Shown: piece by piece, positions 1 to 6,274 of the stretch
How positions within the stretch are numbered: position 1 is the first letter of the stretch
How the letters are laid out: each line of letters begins with the position of its first letter
Assembly (NCBI RefSeq): GCF_900764565.1
Contig: NZ_CAAFOM010000154.1
Coordinates: 1 to 10,119, forward strand
DNA length: 10,119 nucleotides
Origin: an uncultured Catenibacterium sp.
GTDB taxonomy: Bacteria; Bacillota_I; Bacilli_A; Erysipelotrichales; Coprobacillaceae
Reading direction: 5' to 3'
Program-made: the position numbers and the translations under genes
The notes under the pieces: generated by a model
What the model saw: only the letters and a program-made list of their open reading frames with translations
Database searches by the model: none
What the model was told of the DNA's origin: nothing

Positions 1-46
1 ATGATAAAATATTCCTATAGATTTACATTACATAGAAGTGCATTAG

Positions 47-54
47 AAAGGTGG
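47..54 (+). promoter_or_regulatory. Ribosome binding site of the EF-G-like gene
   Basis: AAAGGTGG matches the Shine-Dalgarno consensus with one mismatch. Two in-frame ATGs follow, at 58 and 64. The gap is 3 nt to the first and 9 nt to the second, so the ATG at 64 is the better-placed start. The 57 bases at the window's left edge are also open in frame 1 and end with TAG at 55-57, inside this region. They could be the tail of an upstream gene, but 18 codons are too few to judge. Confidence 0.6.
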
Positions 55-63
55 TAGATGTTT

Positions 64-2115
64 ATGAGAGATTATCATGCGCACGAAATTGGAAATGTAG
101 CTGTTTTAGGACATTCTGGATGTGGTAAGACAAGTATAGTAGAAACAATGGCTTACCGTGCTGGAGCAATTGGTCAGATTGGTAATATCCAAAGTGGTAA
201 TACAATTAGTGACTATAGTGCTGAGGAGATTGCACGTCAGTCTTCTATTAATTTATCAATCATTCCGATTGAATGGGATAACTGTAAGATTAATTTAATA
301 GATGTTCCTGGTACTTTTGACTTCGTAGGTGAAACAGAAGCAGCTTTATCTGTTTGTGAATCTGCTTTAATTATTTGTCCAAGTTATGCTGGTATTTCAG
401 CAGGAACAAAACAAGCCATGTATAAGGCAAGAGATAAAGGTAAGATCATCTATATTAATGGATTAGATAATCCAAATAGTGATTATCCTACAAAACTTCA
501 GCAGTTAAAGGATACTTATGGTAAGGGTATTGCCCCAATACAGGTACCAATCATGGATAATAATAAGATGGTTGGTTATGTCAATGTTGCAAAGATGGAA
601 GGACGTATGTTTGAAAATGGTCAGACACATGAAGCCCCTATTCCTGAAGATATGATGGATGAAGTATTACCAATCAAGGCAATGATTGATGAAGCCGTTG
701 CGAATACAAGTGATGAATTACTTGAAAAATATTTAGAAGAAGAACCTTTCACAAAAGAAGAGATTTCTAATGCATTAAGACAGGGTGTGACTGATGGCAG
801 TTTGATTCCTGTACTTTGTGGTACTGATCGTATTGGTATTAGTATTATCTTGAATTCTATGTGTGCTTTCTTTGATTCAGCCAATCATCCAAAGAATGCA
901 CTTATTGTAAAGGATTTAAAGAAAGATGATGAAAAGATCTTAGAATGTAATGAAGATTCTCCTACAAGTTTATTTGTCTTCAAGACAATTACCGACCCAT
1001 TTGTAGGGAAGACTTCTTATTTCAAAGTAACAAGTGGTACTTTATATACAGGTATGACACTTTATAATCCAAAAGAAAAAGAAGAAGAAAAGATTGTGAA
1101 GATTTATCAGCCTATGGGTAAGAATCTTGTAGAAGTAGATAAGCTTCATGCAGGAGAAATTGGTGCATTTACACGTTCGGCTACATGTCATACTAATGAT
1201 ACATTATGTGATCCACGTTCTCCTATTCTTATTCCTGATACAGAATATTCTAAACCATATTATAAGAAAGCTATTGTACCTCTTGGTAAGAGTAATGAAG
1301 AAAAGATTGCGAATGCGATCAATAGATTACTTGAAGAGGATCCTACTTTAGTTTATGAATATAATGAAGAAACAAAGCAGCAATGCTTATCTGGTATTGG
1401 TGATATTCATCTTGATACTGTTCTTAATAAGTTAAAAGCAAGATTTAAAGTAGAAGCAAAGTTTGATGATGTGAAGATTCCTTATCGTGAAACAATTAAG
1501 AAGGAAGTCACTCAAAGAACAAGATATAAGAAACAGTCTGGTGGTCATGGACAGTTTGGTGAAGTAGAAATTACTTTCAAACCTTCTCGTGATTATGATA
1601 AGCCTTATATTTTTAAGGAAGAAGTATTTGGTGGCGCTGTACCTCGTACTTATTTCCCTGCTGTTGAAAAAGGACTTATTGAAAGTGTAAAAGCAGGATG
1701 CTTAGGTGGTTATCCAGTACTAGGTATTGAAGCAACTCTTATTGATGGTGCCTATCATTCTGTTGACTCTTCAGAAATGGCCTTTAAGACTGCAACATCT
1801 ATGTGTTTCAAGGAGGCTATGCCTAAGGCTGAACCTGCATTACTTGAACCTTATATGAAGATGAAGGTTATTATTGATGATGAGTTTACAGGTGATATTA
1901 TGAGTCATTTAAATACATTACGTGCCAGAGTCATCGGTTCTGATGTATTTGAAGATGGATTAATTAAGATTATTGCGGAAGCACCTATGAGTGAAGTGAT
2001 GAACTATGCAGTTGATCTTCGTTCTATGACTCAAGGTCAGGGTGTCTTTGAAATGGAATTCCTTGATTATGAATTTGCACCTGCAAATGTGGTAAAAAAG
2101 ATTCTAAATAAATAA
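64..2115 (+). CDS. EF-G-like translational GTPase (elongation factor G paralogue)
   Basis: The 683-residue protein has the five-domain EF-G layout: a GTPase domain (about 1-275), a beta-barrel domain II (about 300-385), domain III (about 400-470), domain IV with SGGHGQFG at 492-499, and domain V ending in LRSMTQGQG at 652-660. EF-G acts on the ribosome in translocation or recycling. This one belongs to the EF-G-like paralogues rather than canonical FusA: its P-loop is GHSGCGKT (16-23), not the usual AHIDAGKT, and its switch II is DVPGTFDF (80-87). The catalytic histidine of canonical DTPGH is a threonine (84), and the G4 motif NKxD is NGLD (132-135). These changes suggest slow or altered GTP hydrolysis; that is inference. 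An alternative start at 58 adds two residues. No neighbouring ribosomal or str-operon gene is present, which fits a stand-alone paralogue. The family is certain; the exact role is not. Confidence 0.93.
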   Translation: MRDYHAHEIGNVAVLGHSGCGKTSIVETMAYRAGAIGQIGNIQSGNTISDYSAEEIARQSSINLSIIPIEWDNCKINLIDVPGTFDFVGETEAALSVCESALIICPSYAGISAGTKQAMYKARDKGKIIYINGLDNPNSDYPTKLQQLKDTYGKGIAPIQVPIMDNNKMVGYVNVAKMEGRMFENGQTHEAPIPEDMMDEVLPIKAMIDEAVANTSDELLEKYLEEEPFTKEEISNALRQGVTDGSLIPVLCGTDRIGISIILNSMCAFFDSANHPKNALIVKDLKKDDEKILECNEDSPTSLFVFKTITDPFVGKTSYFKVTSGTLYTGMTLYNPKEKEEEKIVKIYQPMGKNLVEVDKLHAGEIGAFTRSATCHTNDTLCDPRSPILIPDTEYSKPYYKKAIVPLGKSNEEKIANAINRLLEEDPTLVYEYNEETKQQCLSGIGDIHLDTVLNKLKARFKVEAKFDDVKIPYRETIKKEVTQRTRYKKQSGGHGQFGEVEITFKPSRDYDKPYIFKEEVFGGAVPRTYFPAVEKGLIESVKAGCLGGYPVLGIEATLIDGAYHSVDSSEMAFKTATSMCFKEAMPKAEPALLEPYMKMKVIIDDEFTGDIMSHLNTLRARVIGSDVFEDGLIKIIAEAPMSEVMNYAVDLRSMTQGQGVFEMEFLDYEFAPANVVKKILNK

Positions 2116-2116
2116 C

Positions 2117-2155
2117 AAAGCGAGGGAGTTCAATTATAAAAACTCCCCCGCTTTT
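2117..2155 (+). terminator. Intrinsic terminator after the EF-G-like gene
   Basis: A 14-bp stem (2117-2130 with 2141-2154, one A-C mismatch) encloses a 10-nt loop and ends in CTTTTCT. It starts one base after the TAA stop. It lies between converging genes and its right arm abuts the stop codon of the minus-strand gene at 2156. On the minus strand the U-tract is weaker, so it probably works mainly for the plus strand. Confidence 0.85.
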
Positions 2156-3268
2156 CTATTGGAATAAGGATTGAAGGTCTACTAGATAGCTTTGTTTATC
2201 ATCATAGATGATCAATTTATTTTCTCCTTCATATTCATAGAGTGAAATATCTACACCGTTTTTAAATGGTAAAGATAATGGAACATACGTATTCTTTTCA
2301 ATGTCATAAAGATAATAATTGACATGTTTATCATAGAAAGAATCCTCATTTGTGATGAGAAGATATTGACTTGTAGAACTTGCAATTTTTATACGATACT
2401 CTTCTTCCTTTATTACACAACTCTTTCTAGTAACATGATTAATAATTGTATTATCCACTAATTCAAATGCAGACGCAAACTCAGTAATACCATTCCATTT
2501 TTCAACTACCTTCTGCGTTGCACAATCAATCACGATTGTCTCATCATCACCATAAGTAATAATATAATCATCACCATAAAATGAATATTCATTCGATAAA
2601 GCATACCCACACATATCAGGTACAATCTTTTCTGTCTTATTGACTGTATCATAGATTGTCCAATACTCATCCTGCTTATTAATGAGTAGATAACGTCCAT
2701 GAGGTGATAGGTATGGATTTACAGAGCGATGGTCAGTGGTTATTGTTTCAATACTTCCTGTCTTCATATTCAAGGCAATGATATCATTCTTTTTTGTACA
2801 TAAATAAACAGTATTATTAAATATACGATTAACACCATACTCTACATAACCTGAAAAATCATACATGAAAATATCATGGTGGTAACGAACGTATTTAAAA
2901 GAGAATGGTTTCTTATAAACACCCTTATAAGTACGTGGTTTTTGTAGTTTGATTTGATTATGATACATAAGATAGATACTTTTTATTTTATCATCTTTAG
3001 TATATGTATATCCAAAAGGCACCTCGTACCATCTAATATCCTTAAAAGTGACATTCTCAACAGGATATATATCCTCTTTAGAAAAGTGATTTGTCAGCCA
3101 TTCTGACATATCAGAATGAAATGCAGATACAGTAATCAAAGAAATACATACAATCACAGCTGTTATAACCATAGAAAATGAATAATGTTTTTTCTTTTGT
3201 GTATATGTGATCTTCTTCCAACCTTCTGGTGTATGAATATCATCAAGTTCCTTCCACTTATTCATCAT
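2156..3268 (-). CDS. Single-pass membrane protein, probable anti-sigma factor or sensor for the adjacent ECF sigma factor
   Basis: This 370-residue protein has a short cytoplasmic N-terminus (1-28) with HTPEGWKK, resembling the 'P-E-x-W' segment near the N-terminus of many ECF anti-sigma factors. One hydrophobic helix follows (about 31-50), then a large extracytoplasmic domain of about 320 residues. That domain is rich in short beta-strand-like repeats, including NPYLSPHGRYLLIN, which recalls TolB or beta-propeller blades. The gene overlaps the 3' end of the ECF sigma gene, the usual arrangement for a sigma factor and its membrane inhibitor. Start choices are GTG at 3274 or ATG at 3268 or 3265. 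AGG at 3276-3274 lies 5 nt from 3268 and 8 nt from 3265, so an ATG is preferred. I recognise no named family for the outer domain. The assignment rests on topology and gene order; confidence is high that it is a real gene and moderate on the role. Confidence 0.75.
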   Translation of the reverse strand: MMNKWKELDDIHTPEGWKKITYTQKKKHYSFSMVITAVIVCISLITVSAFHSDMSEWLTNHFSKEDIYPVENVTFKDIRWYEVPFGYTYTKDDKIKSIYLMYHNQIKLQKPRTYKGVYKKPFSFKYVRYHHDIFMYDFSGYVEYGVNRIFNNTVYLCTKKNDIIALNMKTGSIETITTDHRSVNPYLSPHGRYLLINKQDEYWTIYDTVNKTEKIVPDMCGYALSNEYSFYGDDYIITYGDDETIVIDCATQKVVEKWNGITEFASAFELVDNTIINHVTRKSCVIKEEEYRIKIASSTSQYLLITNEDSFYDKHVNYYLYDIEKNTYVPLSLPFKNGVDISLYEYEGENKLIIYDDKQSYLVDLQSLFQ

Positions 3269-3710
3269 CCTCACCTACTTTCTTCTTTAGTATCTCCCTT
3301 CCTCTTTTGAGTCTTGATTTTACTGTATTGATATTCATCTTTAATATCTCTGCAATCTCGTCTGTTTTATAGCCTTCATAATAATATAAATAAAGTACAT
3401 TCTTATAACGCGTTGGCATATCCAATATCACAGGAAGCAATACATAATCCTTCTTCTCATCCTGAATAAGCACGTCTTCTATATTAATTGTCTTCTTGTA
3501 AAAAACACGACGATAATCCTTACATGTATTCACTGTGACACGAATCAGCCAATGTTTAAGATAATCAGGGTCTTCAATCATGCCATGCTTATAGAGTTTA
3601 ATAAAGATTTCCTGAAAACAGTCTTTCGCATCGTCACTATTTCTGAGATTCATGATACATATACGTGTCACCATATCCCCATATGTATCAATTACATCTT
3701 CTATTGTCAT
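3258..3710 (-). CDS. ECF-type RNA polymerase sigma factor (sigma-70 family)
   Basis: The 150-residue protein has only regions 2 and 4, as in ECF sigma factors. Region 2 spans about 5-70, with DAKDCFQEIF at 27-36 (core binding) and the -10-recognising helix HWLIRVTVNTCKDYRR at 53-68. Region 4 spans about 92-145, with the helix-turn-helix YKTDEIAEILKMNINTVKSR at 114-133 for -35 recognition. It would direct RNA polymerase to a stress or envelope regulon, held inactive by the membrane protein encoded just downstream, which overlaps it by about 11 nt. A GGGAGG-type ribosome binding site lies about 8 nt before the ATG. An ECF-type promoter at 3734-3762 suggests autoregulation. The signal and regulon cannot be read from the sequence. 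The length is slightly short for the family but complete. Confidence 0.93.
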   Translation of the reverse strand: MTIEDVIDTYGDMVTRICIMNLRNSDDAKDCFQEIFIKLYKHGMIEDPDYLKHWLIRVTVNTCKDYRRVFYKKTINIEDVLIQDEKKDYVLLPVILDMPTRYKNVLYLYYYEGYKTDEIAEILKMNINTVKSRLKRGREILKKKVGEDDE

Positions 3711-3733
3711 GATATTTCCCTCCCTTCACTATT

Positions 3734-3762
3734 AATACGATGATTCCCTCCATTTGGTTGCA
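3734..3762 (-). promoter_or_regulatory. Candidate ECF-type autoregulatory promoter of the sigma gene
   Basis: Read on the minus strand, TGCAAC (3762-3757) is followed by a 17-nt spacer and CGTATT (3739-3734). The AAC core in the -35 element and CGT in the -10 element are hallmarks of ECF sigma promoters such as those of Bacillus SigW, SigX and SigM. The predicted transcript start is near 3727, giving a short leader that still contains the ribosome binding site. The arrangement predicts positive autoregulation of the sigma/anti-sigma operon. Confidence 0.65.
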
Positions 3763-3771
3763 CATATGTGC
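3760..3771. promoter_or_regulatory. 12-bp perfect palindrome in the divergent promoter region
   Basis: GCACATATGTGC is a perfect inverted repeat. It overlaps the first bases of the ECF -35 element on the minus strand and lies directly upstream of the weak -35 region of the plus-strand dipeptidase promoter. It could be an operator for a dimeric regulator of both genes. It may also be chance: the core CATATG is common in AT-rich DNA and no second copy was noticed in the window. Confidence 0.3.
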
Positions 3772-3799
3772 TGAATTATTTTACTTTAGGGGCTATAAT
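3772..3799 (+). promoter_or_regulatory. Probable housekeeping promoter of the C69 dipeptidase gene
   Basis: A perfect -10 hexamer TATAAT lies at 3794-3799, with a poor -35 (TGAATT, 3772-3777) at 16-nt spacing. Transcription would start near 3806, just before the AAGGAGG ribosome binding site at 3809-3815. Because this promoter lies downstream of the longest possible start codon (in-frame ATG at 3768), it supports translation from 3825. Confidence 0.55.
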
Positions 3800-3808
3800 A
3801 GACACTAC

Positions 3809-3815
3809 AAGGAGG
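3809..3815 (+). promoter_or_regulatory. Ribosome binding site that fixes the dipeptidase start
   Basis: AAGGAGG is a full Shine-Dalgarno match located 9 nt before the ATG at 3825. An upstream in-frame ATG at 3768 has no such site and would place 19 extra residues before the catalytic cysteine. Confidence 0.8.
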
Positions 3816-3824
3816 AATGAAGAT

Positions 3825-5285
3825 ATGCCATGTACGACATTACTAGTAGGTAAGAAAGCATCTTATGATGGTTCTACCTTAATCGCAAGAAATGATGATT
3901 CACAATCTACAAGATTTACACCAAAGAAACTTGCAGTGATTCATCCAGAACAACAAATAAGAGAATATGAAACAGTATTATCTCACTTAAAGATTCAGTT
4001 ACCTGATAATCCAATGAGATATACTGCAATGCCAAATGCCTTAAAAGGTGAAGGTATCTGGGCAGCAAGTGGAATTAATGAAGCAGAAGTCGCAATGACA
4101 GCGACAGAAACAATCACTTCTAACCCTCGTGTATTAGGGGCTGATCCACTTGTAGAATATGATGAAGAAACCAATACACCAGGTGGTATTGGTGAAGAAG
4201 ATATTGTCTATCTTGTATTACCTTATATTCATAATGCAAGAGAAGGTGTATTAAGACTTGGTTCATTATTAGAAAAGTATGGAACATATGAAATGAACGG
4301 AATTGCCTTCTCTGACCATAATGAAATCTGGTGGTTAGAGACTATTGGTGGTCATCATTGGATAGCAAGAAGAGTCCCTGATGATGCTTATGTTGTGATG
4401 CCTAATCAGTTAGGTATTGATACATTTGATTTAAAGGACGCATTTACTACAAAAGAAAATCATTTATGTAGTGATGATTTAAAGGAATTTATTGAAAAGA
4501 ACCACTTATGTTTAAATTTAGATGATTCATTTAATGCACGTTATGCATTTGGTTCACATGATGATTCAGATCATGTTTATAACACACCACGTGATTGGTT
4601 TATTAGACGTTATTTAAATCCACGCACTTATAAATGGGATGGAGAAAATGCAGACTTTACACCATTTTCTGATGATATTCCTTGGACTATGGTACCTGAA
4701 AGAAAGATTACAGTTGAAGATGTGAAATATGCTTTATCAACACATTTCCAGAATACGCCTTATGATCCATATATCACTCGTGGTGATTTATCTAATAAAG
4801 GGGCGTTACGTCCTGTAGGAATCAATAGAAATGACTTCTTATCTGTCTTACAGATGAGACAGGGACAGGAACCTATTGAATGGTTTACATTTGGTTCAAA
4901 TGTATTTAATACACTTGTTCCATTATATATTCATATTGATACTGTACCTGAATATTACAGCAATACTACAGCTGAAGTCTCTACTGATAACTTCTATTGG
5001 GCCAATAGATTAATAGGTGCTATGGCTGATGCATGTGATAAGCAGTCTGCCATCCATATTGAACGTTACCAGAGAGTAGTACAATCTCATTCACATCATA
5101 TTATTCATACATATGATGAATTGATTGAAAAAGAAACAGATGAAGCAAGAAAAACAGAATTAAGACATGAAGCCAATCAAAAGGCTGCTGATATGTTGAA
5201 GAAGGAAACTTCAAAGACATTACATCTTGTCTTAGATGAATTAAGCTTTACTATGAAAAATAAATTTGCCCGTTCTGATGCATAA
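3825..5285 (+). CDS. Family C69 dipeptidase (PepDA-like N-terminal-nucleophile hydrolase)
   Basis: The 486-residue protein begins MPCTTLLVGKKASYDGSTLI, the signature N-terminus of peptidase family C69. In this family Cys (residue 3 here) is exposed by removal of the short propeptide and becomes the catalytic nucleophile. Downstream segments fit the family, such as SGINEAEVAMTATETI (about 80) and WWLETIGGHHWIARRVPD (about 169-186). These enzymes hydrolyse a broad range of dipeptides in the cytoplasm, supplying amino acids from imported peptides. There is no signal peptide, and the length is typical. The gene is monocistronic: divergent from the ECF sigma gene, with its own TATAAT promoter and a terminator 1 nt after the stop. 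The start at 3825 is chosen from the ribosome binding site, the promoter position and the family N-terminus. Whether the shared upstream region ties it to the sigma regulon is unknown. Confidence 0.93.
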   Translation: MPCTTLLVGKKASYDGSTLIARNDDSQSTRFTPKKLAVIHPEQQIREYETVLSHLKIQLPDNPMRYTAMPNALKGEGIWAASGINEAEVAMTATETITSNPRVLGADPLVEYDEETNTPGGIGEEDIVYLVLPYIHNAREGVLRLGSLLEKYGTYEMNGIAFSDHNEIWWLETIGGHHWIARRVPDDAYVVMPNQLGIDTFDLKDAFTTKENHLCSDDLKEFIEKNHLCLNLDDSFNARYAFGSHDDSDHVYNTPRDWFIRRYLNPRTYKWDGENADFTPFSDDIPWTMVPERKITVEDVKYALSTHFQNTPYDPYITRGDLSNKGALRPVGINRNDFLSVLQMRQGQEPIEWFTFGSNVFNTLVPLYIHIDTVPEYYSNTTAEVSTDNFYWANRLIGAMADACDKQSAIHIERYQRVVQSHSHHIIHTYDELIEKETDEARKTELRHEANQKAADMLKKETSKTLHLVLDELSFTMKNKFARSDA

Positions 5286-5286
5286 G

Positions 5287-5310
5287 AAAAGAAGCCTCGG
5301 CTTCTTTTTA
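5287..5310. terminator. Intrinsic terminator, likely bidirectional
   Basis: A 9-bp perfect stem (5287-5295 with 5300-5308) closes a CTCG tetraloop and runs into TTTTTA on the plus strand. On the minus strand the same hairpin ends in TTTTCTTAT. It begins 1 nt after the dipeptidase stop and lies 16 nt beyond the stop of the convergent 91-residue gene, so it can end both transcripts. Confidence 0.88.
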
Positions 5311-5325
5311 GTTAGCTTTTACTTC

Positions 5326-5601
5326 CTATTCAAAATAAATTCCTTTTTTTGGATAGTTTTTTTTATACCATCTCGGATAAAGTTTTCTCATTGGTTTTCC
5401 CTTTTTTAGACAATACTCTATCATATCCTCATCTGTGGGAAACTTAGTCTCGTCCCTGTGAAATCCCCAAATATACGCAAATGGTTCGCCAAACTTCTTT
5501 TCATATTCTTCACACAAGGCTATTTTCCTTTTTTCCTTGGGTGTCATCTCTCTGTTTAAGTCAAAAAAATCCATCAATTCTTTTTGTTCGCTTGTTTTCA
5601 T
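5326..5601 (-). CDS. Small protein of unknown function (91 aa)
   Basis: I do not recognise this protein. It is soluble, charged and rich in lysine, glutamate and aromatic residues, with no signal peptide or membrane helix. A helical N-terminal half is followed by FGEPFAYIWGFHRDETKF (about 37-54), an acidic helix, and a basic aromatic tail (KLYPRWYKKNYPKKG, about 73-87). An AGGAGG ribosome binding site 7 nt before the ATG makes it a credible gene. The stop of the open frame just upstream overlaps this ribosome binding site (TAGGAGG), the pattern of two translationally coupled genes. Codon use differs from the neighbours: AGG for Arg, ATA for Ile, CCC and CCG for Pro, and several GAG for Glu. 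Together with the decayed frame upstream, this suggests a horizontally acquired pair. It is the last gene of the minus-strand operon that starts at 7192. Confidence 0.7.
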   Translation of the reverse strand: MKTSEQKELMDFFDLNREMTPKEKRKIALCEEYEKKFGEPFAYIWGFHRDETKFPTDEDMIEYCLKKGKPMRKLYPRWYKKNYPKKGIYFE

Positions 5602-5612
5602 AAATATACCTC

Positions 5613-5786
5613 CTAAAACAATTCGTCAAAAAGTTTAAATGCATTCGGAAAAATTATCTTTAATTCTTTTTCCTGCCTTGAATCTATTAAAATTACTTCA
5701 TAAAAATGTGCAAATGATTCAGCACACAATGTCATGTTATTCCAATATTCATTTTCGTGAGAATAATTACCCGCACATTTATTTTT
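5613..5786 (-). pseudogene. Decayed C-terminal fragment, possibly of an SMI1/KNR4 (SUKH)-like protein
   Basis: Directly after the TAA of the LURP-one gene, the same frame stays open for 57 codons and stops at TAG 5615-5613, inside the ribosome binding site of the 91-residue gene. The translation reads like real protein, including YWNNMTLCAESFAHFYEVIL and then KELKIIFPNAFKLFDELF. The 'A-x-SF-x-x-F' pattern near a C-terminus recalls SMI1/KNR4 (SUKH) proteins, many of which are immunity proteins of toxin systems; this likeness is by eye only. There is no ribosome binding site, and the only ATG (at TLCAES) would leave about 38 residues. So I read it as the tail of a gene whose 5' part was deleted. 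Codons AGG, ATA and CCG match the unusual use of the next gene. An antisense open frame at 5639-5878 is less protein-like. Confidence 0.4.
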
Positions 5787-6260
5787 TTAATTATTGGAAG
5801 CTGAACATTTTTCAGCATCTATTGCCAGTACAACAAGTAATGCATAAAGTGCATCCTGGCTATTATGAACATCAATGACATAGACATCTGTAAAATGGAA
5901 TAATTCTTTTGATATAGTCGCAATCTCATGATCAGAAGCACTTATAGTATAATTCCAGTTCATGAAATCCCCGTCAATAGACCAGTCGTTAAATTCTAAG
6001 ACATATCTAGGAAATAAGAAACTGATTTTCTTCTGGAATGAACCGATATACTGATCATCTACATAGATACTAAATCGTGGCAGGAATGTCAATATTTCTT
6101 CTTTAATCGTTGCAACACAATTGCCTGATGGGTCATATACATCTAATTTATGACCCCATGAAAGACGACTACTTACTGTATAGACAACTTGATCATATTC
6201 ATCATAGATATCATAACTATCCATCAAACTAAAGAATCTTTGTTTCAATATAAGCTTCAT
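5787..6260 (-). CDS. LURP-one-related family protein (YxjI-like)
   Basis: The 157-residue protein matches the LURP-one-related (YxjI/DUF567) family. It opens with MKLILKQRFFSLMDSYDIYD, continues with alternating beta-strands (SWGHKLDVYDPSGNCVATIK, FSIYVDDQYIGSF), and ends with the C-terminal helix ALYALLVVLAIDAEKCS. The fold is a Tubby-like beta-barrel around one hydrophobic helix. Its biochemical role in bacteria is not established; membrane or phosphoinositide-type binding has been suggested by the Tubby likeness. The AGAGAGG ribosome binding site (6276-6270) touches an ATG at 6269 with no gap but is 9 nt from the ATG at 6260, which also gives the usual family N-terminus, so 6260 is chosen. 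The site overlaps the stop of the upstream primase-like gene (TAGAGAGG), so the two are co-transcribed and probably coupled. Confidence 0.88.
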   Translation of the reverse strand: MKLILKQRFFSLMDSYDIYDEYDQVVYTVSSRLSWGHKLDVYDPSGNCVATIKEEILTFLPRFSIYVDDQYIGSFQKKISFLFPRYVLEFNDWSIDGDFMNWNYTISASDHEIATISKELFHFTDVYVIDVHNSQDALYALLVVLAIDAEKCSASNN

Positions 6261-6274
6261 ATTATTCATCCTCT

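Noticed and set aside
621..884. 87-codon minus-strand open frame inside the EF-G-like gene
   Set aside because: Antisense shadow of a strongly conserved coding region, with no ribosome binding site.
3768..3824. 19-residue N-terminal extension of the C69 dipeptidase
   Set aside because: It contains the TATAAT promoter and the AAGGAGG ribosome binding site, and would bury the N-terminal nucleophile cysteine.
5639..5878. 79-codon plus-strand open frame over the gap between the small-protein gene and the LURP-one gene
   Set aside because: No ribosome binding site, runs about 90 nt antisense into the LURP-one gene, and its translation is less protein-like than the minus-strand frame at 5613-5786.
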